A stretch of DNA of 64,000 nucleotides, taken from contig NZ_SNXU01000001.1 in the NCBI RefSeq assembly GCF_004362515.1, positions 4,092,001-4,156,000 of the forward strand, read 5' to 3'. The first letter of the stretch is position 1. Every line of letters starts with the position of its first letter. The notes beneath the pieces were generated by a model that made no database searches, was not told where the DNA came from, and saw only the letters and a list, made by a program, of their open reading frames with translations. Of this stretch, positions 16,686 through 26,644 are shown one piece after another. The DNA is from Actinokineospora alba (lineage in GTDB: Bacteria > Actinomycetota > Actinomycetes > Mycobacteriales > Pseudonocardiaceae). The position numbers were made by a program, and so were the translations under genes.

Positions 16686-17420
16686 ATGTCCACCCGCCTG
16701 GCGAGCGTCGTGATCGAAGCGGCGGATCCGAGTGCCGCCGCCGAGTTCTGGTACGTCATGCTCGGCGGCACCGCCGTTCCCGACGGTGCCCGCGGCCGCA
16801 GACTGGTGGCGCCGGAGATCGGTGGCTGCGACCTTGACCTGGTGTTTGTCCCCGCCCACGGTGCCAAGACCGCCAAGAACCGCATCCACGTCGACCTCGC
16901 CACCGAGAGCCCGCACGAGTACCAGGTCCTCACCTCCCTCGCCGCGGACATCGGCGCCCATGTCGTCGATGTCGGCCAGGGGCCCACCATGCCGTGGACG
17001 GTGTTCCAGGACCCCGAAGGCAACGAGTTCTGCGTCCTCGAACCACGGGAGCTCTACACCGACACCGGCCCGCTCGCCGCCGTCGTGATCGACTCGGTCG
17101 CCCCGGCCCGCGTCGCGGACTTCTGGTCGGCGGCGACCGGCTGGCCCGTGGTGCACGTCTGCGAGGACTCGGCCGCCCTGCGCCCCCTGGACACCCACGG
17201 ACCCTGGATCGAATTCCTCCGCGTGCCCGACCCGAAGCGCACCCCGAACCGCATCCAGTTCGACATGTTCCCCACCGACATCGAGGACCCGGTCGGCTGG
17301 CTGCTCGCCCTCGGCGCCACCCGGCTGTCCGACCGCGTCCTGGCCGACCCCGAGGGCAACGAGTTCAACCTGGTGTGCGAACCGGCCATCGACATCCCGG
17401 TCCGCCGCTTCAGCCGCTAG
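16686..17420 (+). CDS. Two-domain VOC (glyoxalase/bleomycin-resistance fold) protein 1
   Basis: 244 aa built of two VOC modules of about 120 aa each. Each module contains a buried-pocket strand and the ending PEGNEFC(V/N)L (about residues 110 and 223). The sequence between, KNRIHVDLAT and PNRIQFDM, marks the paired strands that carry metal ligands (His/Glu) in this fold. This actinobacterial glyoxalase-like group has no fixed substrate. The start is ATG 16686, chosen because a TANNNT element sits exactly 7 bases upstream. A paralogue follows directly. Confidence 0.85.
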   Translation: MSTRLASVVIEAADPSAAAEFWYVMLGGTAVPDGARGRRLVAPEIGGCDLDLVFVPAHGAKTAKNRIHVDLATESPHEYQVLTSLAADIGAHVVDVGQGPTMPWTVFQDPEGNEFCVLEPRELYTDTGPLAAVVIDSVAPARVADFWSAATGWPVVHVCEDSAALRPLDTHGPWIEFLRVPDPKRTPNRIQFDMFPTDIEDPVGWLLALGATRLSDRVLADPEGNEFNLVCEPAIDIPVRRFSR

Positions 17421-17423
17421 CGT
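17418..17423 (+). promoter_or_regulatory. Candidate -10 element overlapping the stop codon of VOC gene 1
   Basis: TAGCGT begins with the TAG stop (17418-17420) of VOC gene 1 and ends 6 bases before the GTG of VOC gene 2, so the second gene may have its own leaderless transcript. Confidence 0.4.
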
Positions 17424-17429
17424 CGACCT

Positions 17430-18023
17430 GTGTCGACCCGCCCGGTGAACGTCGTCATGGACAGTGTCGATCCGTTGGCACTGGCGAGGTTCTGGGCCGA
17501 CCTCCTCACCGTGCCGCGCGACGGGACGCGAGTCCACGCCCCCGAGCTGACGCTGACCTTCTTGCCCGAGGACGAGCCGAAGACGGTGAAGAACCGGATC
17601 CACCTGGACCTGGCCTCCCAGTCGGCGGGTGAGCAGGACGAAACCGTGTCCCACGCGCTGTCACTGGGCGCCTCCCACGCCGACATCGGCCAGGGGCGGA
17701 CGCCGTGGGTGGTGCTGCGGGACCCGCAGGGCAACGAGTTCTGCGTCCTGGAACCCCGCCCCGAATACACGGCGACGGGTCCGGTGGCGGCGATCGTGGT
17801 CGACGCTCTCTCGCCCGCGAGTCAGGCGGCGGCGTGGTCGGCCATCACCGGTCGTCGGGTGGCGCGGGTGACCGCTGACTTCGCTTCGCTTGAAGGTGTC
17901 GGTCCGTGGCTGGAGTTCGTTCGGGTCGGGGAGCCGAAGGTCTTCAGGAACCGAGTTCGGTTGGCGGTTGGTGGTGTGCTTTCCGCCGATCCGGAAGGCA
18001 ACGAGTTCTACGGGGATGGCTGA
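17430..18023 (+). CDS. Two-domain VOC protein 2, paralogue with a short second module
   Basis: 197 aa, starting at GTG 17430. The first module matches VOC protein 1 closely (VKNRIHLDLAS, DPQGNEFCVLEPRPEYTATGPVAAIVVD). The second module is about 45 residues shorter than in protein 1: the stretch between KVFRNRVRLAVGG and DPEGNEFYGDG is largely missing. This looks like a tandem duplication followed by an internal deletion. Function is unknown. It converges on the lhr gene with 28 bases between them. Confidence 0.82.
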   Translation: MSTRPVNVVMDSVDPLALARFWADLLTVPRDGTRVHAPELTLTFLPEDEPKTVKNRIHLDLASQSAGEQDETVSHALSLGASHADIGQGRTPWVVLRDPQGNEFCVLEPRPEYTATGPVAAIVVDALSPASQAAAWSAITGRRVARVTADFASLEGVGPWLEFVRVGEPKVFRNRVRLAVGGVLSADPEGNEFYGDG

Positions 18024-18051
18024 GCGGGTCTAAGCGGACGGCCGGAGGGGT

Positions 18052-21000
18052 CTAAGCGCGTAGGCGGAGGCCTTTGGGGGTGGCGCGGAAACCCGCGTCT
18101 CGGAGAACCGTTGCCAGGGATGAGGTCAGGGCGACTTCGCCGTCTGCCTTCTGTACTGACAGGGAGCCCAGCCAGCCGTCGTGGACGGCGCGGGAGAGGG
18201 CTTCGGCGGCGGCGCGCAAGGGTTGTTCCGCGTCGGTGAAGGACAGGAGGGATCGGCCGCCGCGTTCGACGTACATGGCGGGGACGCCGTCCACCAGCAC
18301 CACCAACGCCCCGGCCTTGCGGCCTGGGCGGTGTTTGCCGTCTCCCAATGGTTCCGGCCACGTGAGTGCCGCGCCGTACGGCTGGGCCGGGTCGGCGGCG
18401 GCGAGGACGGTCGCGGGGAATTCGGGGGCGTCGGCCGCGTCGGCGCGCGACAGGGCCCGTAGGCGGTCCACCGCGCCGCGGGCGGCGAACTGGGAAGCGC
18501 CCAAGCCCTCCACGACGTAGCCGCGGATGATCTGGCCCGACTCCTCCATCGCCCGCAGCACCTTGTAGACGCCGCTGAAGCCACCCGTGACCCGCTCGGT
18601 GTCCAGCGCGCCGCGAGTGAGAACCCCGTGGCGTTCAAGGAAAGCCTCGGCCCGGGCGTGGGCGCGCCGCGTCGGGTCTTGCTCGCGGGGGACGACCAGG
18701 GACCAGCGGCCGCCGACGGTCGGCGGTCCGGTGCGGGTGGGCATATCCGGGCGGGCGGTGCGCAGCCGGGCGTAGCGCCCGCGGGGGGCTGTCCGCCGAG
18801 GACGGTGCGCGGCGCCCTTGCCGGAGACCAGAGCACGCAGCGGCGCGATGGTGTCGTTGGTGATCAGGCCGCCCCAGACCAGGTCCCACAGCGCCGCGAT
18901 GACGTCCGGGTCGTTCGGGGCCTCGGCGCCGCCGTCGAGCAGGATGGCGCCGGTTCGGTCGGCGACCTGCCGGAAGAACAGGGCGCCACCGTCCAAAGCG
19001 GACAGAACCGCCGTGTGCAGTGGGGTGTCGGGGACGGCGTCCTCGACCTCGGGGAGCAACAAGTCGGCGACGTCGGCGGGCGCCAACGCGATCCAGCCGT
19101 CGCCTCCGGCGAGCGCGCCGGTTCCGCACCAGGTGACCTCGCCCGCCGCCGTCAGCTCGTCGAGCAGGGCGGGGGAGTAGCCGCGCAGCCGCGCGGGCAG
19201 GACCAGCGACTCCAGGGCGCTCGCGGGGATCGGCGCACCCGCGAGCTGCTCCACCACCGCCAGGACGTCATCGGCGGTCGCCGTGGAACGGGACTTTCGG
19301 CCGATGCCGTGCCAGCTCGGCAGGAATCGGCCCAGGGCCGCCGGTTCGACCGGCTCGACCTCGGCCCGCAGCCGCGCGAGCGACGAGCGCCGCAGCCGCC
19401 GCAGGACGTCGGCGTCGCAGTATTCGACGGCCGCGGGCGGCTCCGGGCCGCTGATCGGCCGCAGCTCACCGCGCACCAGCCTGCCCGCGCCCGCCAGCCG
19501 CTCCAACACACCGGTCACCACCGACGTGCCAAGCCCGAACCGGGCGGCGGCCTCCATCGCCGGGAACGGCCCGTGTGTGCGCGCGTAGCGGGAAAGCAAG
19601 TCGCCCAGCGGATCGGCGACCGGCTCGGTGAACACCTCGGGCACGCCGACCGGCAGCGCTGTGCCGAGCGCGTCGCGGACTCGGCCCGCGTCCTCGATGG
19701 CGATGAACCGCTCGTCGCCCGCGATGCGGACCCGCAGCACCCGGCGCGCCGCCTCCAGTTCCGCGAGCCATTCCGGTGCCACACCCCGGGCCTGCGCCTC
19801 CGCCACGGAAAGATCACCCAGGAACCGCAACAGATCCGCCGCGTCCTCGGCGTGGCGGGCGTGCCGGTTCGGGTCGAGCCGCTGCAGCGAGCGCTCCACC
19901 TCGGCCAGCACCTCCGGGTCGAGCAGCTCTCGGATCGCCTCGGAGCCAAGGAGTTCGGCGAGCAGCGCGCTGTCGAGCGACAACGCCGCCGCCCGCCGTT
20001 CCGCGAGGGGAACGTCGCTGCCGTAGAGGAACATCCCGACGTAGCCGAACAGCAGGCTGCGCGCGAACGGCGACGCGGACTGCGTCTGCACCTCCACCAC
20101 CCGCACCCGGCGGGCCCGCACGTCCGACATCAGCTCACGCAGGCCACCCACGTCGTAGACGTCCTGCAGGCATTCACGCATCGCCTCCAGCACGACCGGG
20201 AACTGCTCGTACTTCGCCGCCACCGACAGCAGCTGCGCCGAACGCTGCCGCTGCTGCCACAGCGGGGTGCGCCTGCGCGGATCCCGCCTGGGCAGCAGCA
20301 ACGACCGTGACGCGCACTCGCGGAACCGGGCGGCGAACAGGGCCGACCCACTGACCTCGGCCACCACGATCTGCTCGACCTCGTCCGGGTCGAGCAGCAC
20401 GTCCTCGGCGCCCGCCACGACTTCCTGGCCCAGGTCGTCGACCGCGTCGGGCAGCCGGATCACGATGCCGTCGTCGCCGTGCGCGATCTGCGCCTCGACC
20501 CCGCGCCGCTCACGCAGCCGGGCGCCGATCGCCAGCGCCCACGGCGCGTTGACCTGCCCGCCGAACGGTGAGTGCACGACCAGCCGCCAGTCGCCCAACT
20601 CGTCGCGGAACCGTTCGACCACGATCGTCCGGTCGTCCGGCACATGCCGGGTCGCCTCGCGCTGCTCGGACAGGTACGCGAGCAGGTTGTCCGTCGCCCA
20701 TCCGTCCAGCCCGGCCACCGCCGCCCGATCCCGCGCGGCCGCATCGTCCACACTGGACAGTTCGCGGACGAACTTGCCCAGCGCCCGACCGAGTTCCAGC
20801 GGACGCCCGGGAGCGTCGCCCTTCCAGAACGGCATCCGGGCGGGCTCGCCCGGCGCGGGCGTGACGATCACCCGGTCGTGGGTGATGTCCTGCACCCGCC
20901 ACGCGGACGTGCCGAGCAGGAACGTGTCGCCCACCCGCGACTCGTAGACCATCTCCTCGTCGAGTTCGCCGACCCGCGACCCGGCGCCCCGCTCGTCCGG

Positions 21001-22620
21001 CGGGGTCATCACCGTGAACAGCCCCCGGTCGGGGATCGTGCCACCGGAGGTGACCGCGAGCCGTTGCGCGCCAGGCCTTCCGCGCAGCTCACCGCTGATC
21101 CGGTCCCACGTCACCCGGGGTCGCAGCTCGCCGAACTCCTCGCTCGGATAACGGCCCGCCAGCATGTCGAGCACCGCGTACAGCGCCGAATCCGGCAGCG
21201 ACGCGAACGGCGCCGCGCGCCGAACCAGAGTCGCGAGCTCGGTGACCGTCCACGGCTCCACCGCCACCATCGCGACGATGTGCTGCGCCAACACGTCGAG
21301 CGGGTTGCGCGGGTACCGGACCGCCTCGATCGCGCCCTGAGCCATCCGCTCCGCCACCACGGCGCAGGACACCAGGTCGCCGCGGAACTTCGGGAACATC
21401 ACGCCGCGCGACACCGCGCCCACCTGGTGGCCCGCCCGTCCGACCCGCTGCAGCCCGGACGCGACCGTCGGCGGCGCCTCCACCTGGACCACCAGGTCGA
21501 CCGCACCCATGTCGATGCCCAGCTCCAGCGACGACGTGGCCACCACACAGGGCAGGCGCCCGGATTTGAGGTCTTCCTCCACCAGCGTGCGCTGCTCACG
21601 CGACATCGAGCCGTGGTGCGCCCGAGCGATCACCGGCGAGGCCATCGTCGTGAGGCCCGACTGCCCGATCGCCTCGGCAGGGAACCGGTCGAGGTCGAGC
21701 ACCTCCTCGTCGGCCAGCTCGTTGAGCCGGGCCGTCATCCGCTCCGCGAGCCGGCGCGAGTTGGCGAAGACGATCGTCGACCGGTGCTGCCGGACCAGCT
21801 CGAGCACCCGCCGCTCCACCATCGGCCAGATCGAGGCGGTGGTCCGGTCTCCTGCGTCGTCGTTGTGCTGCTCGGTCAGGCTCGACATGTCCTCCGTGGG
21901 GACCTCGACCCGCACCTCCACCGTCTTGCCGATCTTCGGCTGGACCAGCGTGACCGGCCGCCCGCCGCCGAGGAAGCCGCTCACCTCGTCCACCGGCCGC
22001 ACTGTCGCCGACAGCCCGATCCGCTGGGCGGGCCGCTCCAGCAGTGCGTCCAGCCGCTCCAGCGACAGCGCCAGGTGCGACCCGCGCTTGGCCCCGGCGA
22101 CCGCGTGCACCTCGTCCACGATCACCGTGCGCACCCCGCGCAGCGACTCGCGCGCCGCTGATGTCAGCAGCAGGAAGAGCGACTCCGGTGTGGTGACCAG
22201 CACGTCCGGCGGTGTCCTGGCGAACGCGCGGCGCTCGTCGGCCGGTGTGTCGCCGGTCCGCATGCCCACCGTGATATCCGGCTCCGGCAGGCCGAGCCGG
22301 TGCGACGCCTGCCGGATGCCCGCCAGCGGCGCCCGGAGGTTGCGCTGCACGTCGACCGCCAGCGCCTTGAGCGGAGACACATACAGAACACGGCAGCGGT
22401 GCTTGGCGTCGACCGGCTTGCCCTCGGCCGCCAGCCGGTCGAGCGCCCAGAGGAACGCCGCGAGCGTCTTGCCCGACCCGGTCGGCGCCACGACCAGCGC
22501 GTGCTCGCCCGCCGCCGCCGCCCGCCATGCCCCCGTCTGGGCATCGGTGGGCGCGTCGAAAGCGCCCGCGAACCACTGTCTCGTCGCGGGCGTGAACAGG
22601 TCGAGCGCGTTCTCCGCCAC
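18052..22620 (-). CDS. lhr: Long Lhr-family ATP-dependent helicase
   Basis: 1522 aa, matching full-length actinobacterial Lhr. Walker A is APTGSGKT at 45-52 and the DEVH box follows in TVIVDEVHAVAG. The helicase core, winged-helix and Lhr-specific domain fill the first half; a long C-terminal half contains the winged-helix array typical of long Lhr. Lhr is a 3'-5' translocase and RNA:DNA or DNA helicase involved in DNA repair. GTG start at 22620. It is divergent from the Hsp70-like gene with 171 bases between. It lies close to recA, as in Streptomyces, but the nei2-type glycosylase gene often found just after lhr is absent. Confidence 0.95.
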   Translation of the reverse strand: MAENALDLFTPATRQWFAGAFDAPTDAQTGAWRAAAAGEHALVVAPTGSGKTLAAFLWALDRLAAEGKPVDAKHRCRVLYVSPLKALAVDVQRNLRAPLAGIRQASHRLGLPEPDITVGMRTGDTPADERRAFARTPPDVLVTTPESLFLLLTSAARESLRGVRTVIVDEVHAVAGAKRGSHLALSLERLDALLERPAQRIGLSATVRPVDEVSGFLGGGRPVTLVQPKIGKTVEVRVEVPTEDMSSLTEQHNDDAGDRTTASIWPMVERRVLELVRQHRSTIVFANSRRLAERMTARLNELADEEVLDLDRFPAEAIGQSGLTTMASPVIARAHHGSMSREQRTLVEEDLKSGRLPCVVATSSLELGIDMGAVDLVVQVEAPPTVASGLQRVGRAGHQVGAVSRGVMFPKFRGDLVSCAVVAERMAQGAIEAVRYPRNPLDVLAQHIVAMVAVEPWTVTELATLVRRAAPFASLPDSALYAVLDMLAGRYPSEEFGELRPRVTWDRISGELRGRPGAQRLAVTSGGTIPDRGLFTVMTPPDERGAGSRVGELDEEMVYESRVGDTFLLGTSAWRVQDITHDRVIVTPAPGEPARMPFWKGDAPGRPLELGRALGKFVRELSSVDDAAARDRAAVAGLDGWATDNLLAYLSEQREATRHVPDDRTIVVERFRDELGDWRLVVHSPFGGQVNAPWALAIGARLRERRGVEAQIAHGDDGIVIRLPDAVDDLGQEVVAGAEDVLLDPDEVEQIVVAEVSGSALFAARFRECASRSLLLPRRDPRRRTPLWQQRQRSAQLLSVAAKYEQFPVVLEAMRECLQDVYDVGGLRELMSDVRARRVRVVEVQTQSASPFARSLLFGYVGMFLYGSDVPLAERRAAALSLDSALLAELLGSEAIRELLDPEVLAEVERSLQRLDPNRHARHAEDAADLLRFLGDLSVAEAQARGVAPEWLAELEAARRVLRVRIAGDERFIAIEDAGRVRDALGTALPVGVPEVFTEPVADPLGDLLSRYARTHGPFPAMEAAARFGLGTSVVTGVLERLAGAGRLVRGELRPISGPEPPAAVEYCDADVLRRLRRSSLARLRAEVEPVEPAALGRFLPSWHGIGRKSRSTATADDVLAVVEQLAGAPIPASALESLVLPARLRGYSPALLDELTAAGEVTWCGTGALAGGDGWIALAPADVADLLLPEVEDAVPDTPLHTAVLSALDGGALFFRQVADRTGAILLDGGAEAPNDPDVIAALWDLVWGGLITNDTIAPLRALVSGKGAAHRPRRTAPRGRYARLRTARPDMPTRTGPPTVGGRWSLVVPREQDPTRRAHARAEAFLERHGVLTRGALDTERVTGGFSGVYKVLRAMEESGQIIRGYVVEGLGASQFAARGAVDRLRALSRADAADAPEFPATVLAAADPAQPYGAALTWPEPLGDGKHRPGRKAGALVVLVDGVPAMYVERGGRSLLSFTDAEQPLRAAAEALSRAVHDGWLGSLSVQKADGEVALTSSLATVLRDAGFRATPKGLRLRA

Positions 22621-22791
22621 ATGTCAATGCTTACCTGACGGCACCGACACCGCCCAGTCCTCCGGCGTCGCCTGTGGACAACTTCGCCAGGCAGTTCGCC
22701 CTACCGGGACCGCGCGAAAGGTCGGGCATGGGACTATCTGCGCGACTACCCGGGGGCTTGAGGCGTAGTCGAGTGCGATGAGGGGAGAGCA

Positions 22792-24750
22792 GTGAACGTC
22801 CTGTCGGTGGATCTCGGCACGTCGAACACCGTTGCCGTGCTGTCCGCGCACGGCCGCCCGCCGAGGGTGGTCGATGTCGACGGGTCGTCGATGATGCCGT
22901 CTGCGGTGTTCGCGGCCGAGGACGGCGGGCTGGTCGTGGGCCGCGACGCCGAGCGCCGGGCCCGTCTCGACCCCTCGCGCTTCGAACCCAACCCCAAGCG
23001 CCGCGTCGATGAGGGCACGCTGCTGCTGGGCGACACCGTCGTCCCCGTGACCGACGCGCTCGCGGGAGTGCTGCGGCGTGTCGCCGATGAGACCTCCCGG
23101 CAGCTTGGCGGCGCCAAGGCCGACGAGGTCCGGCTGACCCACCCGGCGCAGTGGGGTCCGGTTCGGCGCAACGTGCTGCTGTCGGCCGCGCGGCAGTCGG
23201 GACTCGGGTCCAACCTCGTGCTGGTGCCCGAACCGGTCGCCGCCGCCGCGCACTTCGCGTCCTTCCCCGGCCAGACCCTCGGCCCCGGCCAGGCTCTCGC
23301 CGTCTACGACCTCGGCGCGGGCACGTTCGACGTCGCCATCGTCGGCGCCACGCAGAAGGGGTTCGCGGTTCTCGCCGAGGCGGGGCTGCCCGACCTCGGC
23401 GGACTCGACGTCGACCAGGCGCTCCTCGAACACGTCGGCCGCCAGGTCTCCCACCGCGACCCGGCGGGCTGGCAGCGGCTGCTGCGCCCGGAATCCACCG
23501 GAGACCGGCGCGCCCAGCGCGCGCTGCGCGAAGACGTCAAGGCATCCAAGGAAGCGCTCTCGCGCCACCCGCAGACCGAGGTGCCGCTGCCCGAGCCGTT
23601 CGACGACGTGCTGGTCAGCCGGGTCGAACTGGAGGCGATGATCCGCCCGGGGATGCTGCGCAGCGTCGAGTTGCTCGCCGCGACCATCCGCTCCACCGGC
23701 ATGACCCCGGACCGTCTGGTCGGCATCTACCTCGTCGGCGGTTCGAGCCGGATCCCGCTCGTCGCCACCCTGATCGCCGAGCAGCTGCGGGTCGTGCCGA
23801 CGAGCCTGGACCAGCCCGAGACCGCCGTCGCCCTCGGCGCGCACCACGTGCCCCAAGAGGGCGTGACCATGCGCACGGGCGACATGAGCAGCACCGTCGA
23901 GTCGGTCCAGCGCACCCAGGCGATCGTGCCGCTGCGGACCGGCGGGTTCGCCGCCCAGCCCGCTCAGCCCGCCGCCCGGCAGCAGTTCCCGCAGAGCGGT
24001 CCGCAACGCGTCCTGCCGCCCCCGCCGCAGCACCGGCCCCAACCGCAGCCGCAGGCCCAACCCCAATCGCAGCCGCAGGCCCACCAGCAGGCCCAGTCGG
24101 GCCCGCCGTCGGCGCCGACGCCGGTGCAGACCAGGCCCGCGCCGCCGAGATTCCCTGCGCAGCCCGCCCCGCAGGCCAAGCCGCAGTCGAACAAGGTCTG
24201 GTACCTCGCGACCGCCGTCGTCGCGGTCGTGGTCATCGGCATCGTCAGCGTCATCATCGCCACCGCGGGCTCCTCGGGAGGGGTGACCGCCGACTGCGCG
24301 GACAAGCAGACCGACGGCAAGGGCTTCACGCCGTGCATGCGGGAAGTCGCGGGCACGGTGGCGGACAAGGGCGACTGCGAGTCCGGCGCCAACTTCGGCG
24401 GCCAGGCCATCGCGACCCCGGGGGCGACGTCGGCGACCTGCAAGATCGGCGGAAACTACCTGGCGATCTATATCCAGTTCGACTCCGCCGACCTGGTCGA
24501 CGCGAACGTCCAGACCGCGCTGACCAGTCTGAAAGCAGGCGCCAAGAACGTCAGCGACGGCGACTGGTCCGGCGGGGGCATGTCGGGCAAGTACCACTCG
24601 GTGGAGATCGCGACCGGGTCCGAGATGCTCATCTACACGGTCGAGAACACGCCCATCATGGGCTGGGTCATCGCCACCGGTTCCGTGAGTGGCAAGACCA
24701 AACTCCTGTCCTACTTCAACGAACACATCAAGCCGGGCAGCACCGGCTGA
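22792..24750 (+). CDS. Membrane-anchored Hsp70-like protein A
   Basis: 652 aa. Residues 1-360 are an actin-fold Hsp70 ATPase: phosphate-1 loop VDLGTSNTVAVL, DLGAGTFDVAI, and the adenosine motif LVGGSSRIPLV. There is no normal Hsp70 substrate-binding domain. Instead there is a Pro/Gln-rich linker (about 375-468), one membrane helix (about 470-493) and a roughly 155-residue outside domain with Cys residues (CADKQTDGKGFTPC, then two more). The topology puts the ATPase inside and the Cys domain outside. GTG start with AGGGGAGAGC upstream. A paralogue follows 16 bases later, so the two form an operon. Partner and role are unknown. Confidence 0.88.
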   Translation: MNVLSVDLGTSNTVAVLSAHGRPPRVVDVDGSSMMPSAVFAAEDGGLVVGRDAERRARLDPSRFEPNPKRRVDEGTLLLGDTVVPVTDALAGVLRRVADETSRQLGGAKADEVRLTHPAQWGPVRRNVLLSAARQSGLGSNLVLVPEPVAAAAHFASFPGQTLGPGQALAVYDLGAGTFDVAIVGATQKGFAVLAEAGLPDLGGLDVDQALLEHVGRQVSHRDPAGWQRLLRPESTGDRRAQRALREDVKASKEALSRHPQTEVPLPEPFDDVLVSRVELEAMIRPGMLRSVELLAATIRSTGMTPDRLVGIYLVGGSSRIPLVATLIAEQLRVVPTSLDQPETAVALGAHHVPQEGVTMRTGDMSSTVESVQRTQAIVPLRTGGFAAQPAQPAARQQFPQSGPQRVLPPPPQHRPQPQPQAQPQSQPQAHQQAQSGPPSAPTPVQTRPAPPRFPAQPAPQAKPQSNKVWYLATAVVAVVVIGIVSVIIATAGSSGGVTADCADKQTDGKGFTPCMREVAGTVADKGDCESGANFGGQAIATPGATSATCKIGGNYLAIYIQFDSADLVDANVQTALTSLKAGAKNVSDGDWSGGGMSGKYHSVEIATGSEMLIYTVENTPIMGWVIATGSVSGKTKLLSYFNEHIKPGSTG

Positions 24751-24766
24751 CTAAGGGGAGCGCGCT

Positions 24767-26644
24767 GTGAACGTCCTGTCCGTCGACCTGGGGACGTCCA
24801 ACACCGTCGCGGTGCTCTCGGCCCACGGGCGCGCGCCGCGGGTGATCGAGGTGGACTCGTCCGCGACCATGCCGTCCGCGATCTACGCCGATGAGGACGG
24901 CGGACTCGTCGTCGGTCGCGACGCCGAGCGCCGAGCGCGGCTGGACCCGTCGCGGTTCGAGCCCAACCCGAAGCGCCGCGTCGATGAGGGCACGCTGCTG
25001 CTGGGCACCACCGTCGTCCCCGTGACCGACGCGCTCGCGGCGGTGCTGCGGCGGGTCGCCGATGAGACTTCCCGGCAGCTCGGCGGTGCCAAGCCCGACG
25101 AGGTCCGGCTGACCCACCCCGCGCAGTGGGGTCCGGTGCGACGCAACGTGCTGCTCTCCGCCGCGCGGCAGTCGGGACTCGGGTCCAACCTCGTGCTGGT
25201 CCCCGAACCGGTCGCCGCCGCCGCGCACTTCGCCTCCTTCGGCCACACCCTCGCGCCCAATCAGGCGCTCGCCGTGTACGACCTGGGCGCGGGCACGTTC
25301 GACGTCGCCATCGTCGCCGCGACCCAGAACGGGTTCGCCGTGCTCGCCGAGAACGGTCTGCCCGACCTCGGCGGCATGGACGTCGACCAGACGCTGCTCG
25401 AACACGTCGGCCGCCAGGTCTCCCACCGCGACCCGGGCGGCTGGCAGCGGTTGCTGCGCCCGGAGTCCCTCGCCGACCGACGCGCGCGACGGGCGCTGCT
25501 GGAGGACGTGAAGGCGGCCAAGGAGGCGCTGTCGCGGCACCCGCAGACCGAGGTGCCGATGCCGGAGCCGTTCGACGACGTGCTGGTCACCCGGGCCGAA
25601 CTGGAGGCGTTGATCCGGCCGAGCATGCTGCGCAGCGTCGAGCTGCTGGCGGGCACGATCCGCGCGACCGGGTTGTCACCGGAGCGGCTTGTGGGGATCT
25701 ACCTGGTGGGCGGGTCCAGCCGGATCCCGCTGGTGGCGACCTTGATCGCCGAACAGCTCCGCGTGGTGCCCACGAGCCTTGACCAGCCGGAGACCGCGGT
25801 CGCCCTTGGCGCGCACAACGTGTCCCAAGAGGGCATCAGCATGCGCACCTCGCAGGTCGGGCCGCAGTCCGGGGGAGTGCAGGCGCAGCCGTCGACGGGC
25901 GGGTTCCCCGCCCAGCAGCAAGCCGCCGGTGGTTTCGCGTCCCAGCATGGCGGGCAGCAGCCCGCGTCGGGGGGCTTCCCGGCGCAGTCGGGCGCCGCGG
26001 GATCGCAGCCGCCGCAGACCGGGTCCTTCGCCGCCCAGCAGAACTTTCCGCAGCCGACGCAGCAGGCCAACTTCCCGAACCTGGCGGGCAACTTCCCGAC
26101 CCCGCCGCGGCAGCCCGCCGCCGCGGGGCGCAAGAAGCTGGTGGTCACCGCCGTCGCGGCGGTGGTCGCGCTCGCGGCGATCGCGGGCGGGATCTTCTAC
26201 TTCACACGGTCGGGTGAACTTCCGACGGCGCAGTCCTGCGCGACCAAGGGCACTGCCGACGACAAGGGCTTCACCGACTGCCTGCGGCAGCTGGCGGGCG
26301 GCGTGCCGGACGCCAACACCTGCGAGCGCGGCGCCGACGTCACCTGCGCCCTGCCGGACGCTTACCGCGTGACCTACACCCACGCCGGTTCCACCGACGA
26401 TGTCCAGCGCGTCTGGGAGACCGAGCTCGGCAAGGTGGACGCGGGCGAGCACGTCGTCGCCGACTGGCAGGGCAACGGCCTCGACGGCAAGCTGCGCGCA
26501 GGCGTCAAGGACGGGGTCGGGGTGTTGGTCTTCACGGTCAAGGACCGGCCTTTGGTGGGCACCCTCACCAAGTCCGACGCGGCCGATCTGAGCCCGGACA
26601 AGCTGGCCGACTTCTTTGCCGCCAACGTCCAGCCGGGAACCTAA
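24767..26644 (+). CDS. Membrane-anchored Hsp70-like protein B
   Basis: 625 aa, a clear duplicate of the upstream gene: the ATPase halves are nearly the same over 360 residues. The linker differs, being rich in Gly-Phe-Pro-Ala-Gln with repeats of GGF and FPAQ (about 365-450). One membrane helix spans about 455-479. The outer domain keeps the same Cys spacing idea (SCATKGTADDKGFTDC, then CERGADVTC), although the rest differs. GTG start after AAGGGGAGCG. The shared ATPase with divergent linker and outer domain suggests two versions of one sensor or scaffold. Its stop overlaps a small opposite-strand ORF by four bases. Confidence 0.88.
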   Translation: MNVLSVDLGTSNTVAVLSAHGRAPRVIEVDSSATMPSAIYADEDGGLVVGRDAERRARLDPSRFEPNPKRRVDEGTLLLGTTVVPVTDALAAVLRRVADETSRQLGGAKPDEVRLTHPAQWGPVRRNVLLSAARQSGLGSNLVLVPEPVAAAAHFASFGHTLAPNQALAVYDLGAGTFDVAIVAATQNGFAVLAENGLPDLGGMDVDQTLLEHVGRQVSHRDPGGWQRLLRPESLADRRARRALLEDVKAAKEALSRHPQTEVPMPEPFDDVLVTRAELEALIRPSMLRSVELLAGTIRATGLSPERLVGIYLVGGSSRIPLVATLIAEQLRVVPTSLDQPETAVALGAHNVSQEGISMRTSQVGPQSGGVQAQPSTGGFPAQQQAAGGFASQHGGQQPASGGFPAQSGAAGSQPPQTGSFAAQQNFPQPTQQANFPNLAGNFPTPPRQPAAAGRKKLVVTAVAAVVALAAIAGGIFYFTRSGELPTAQSCATKGTADDKGFTDCLRQLAGGVPDANTCERGADVTCALPDAYRVTYTHAGSTDDVQRVWETELGKVDAGEHVVADWQGNGLDGKLRAGVKDGVGVLVFTVKDRPLVGTLTKSDAADLSPDKLADFFAANVQPGT

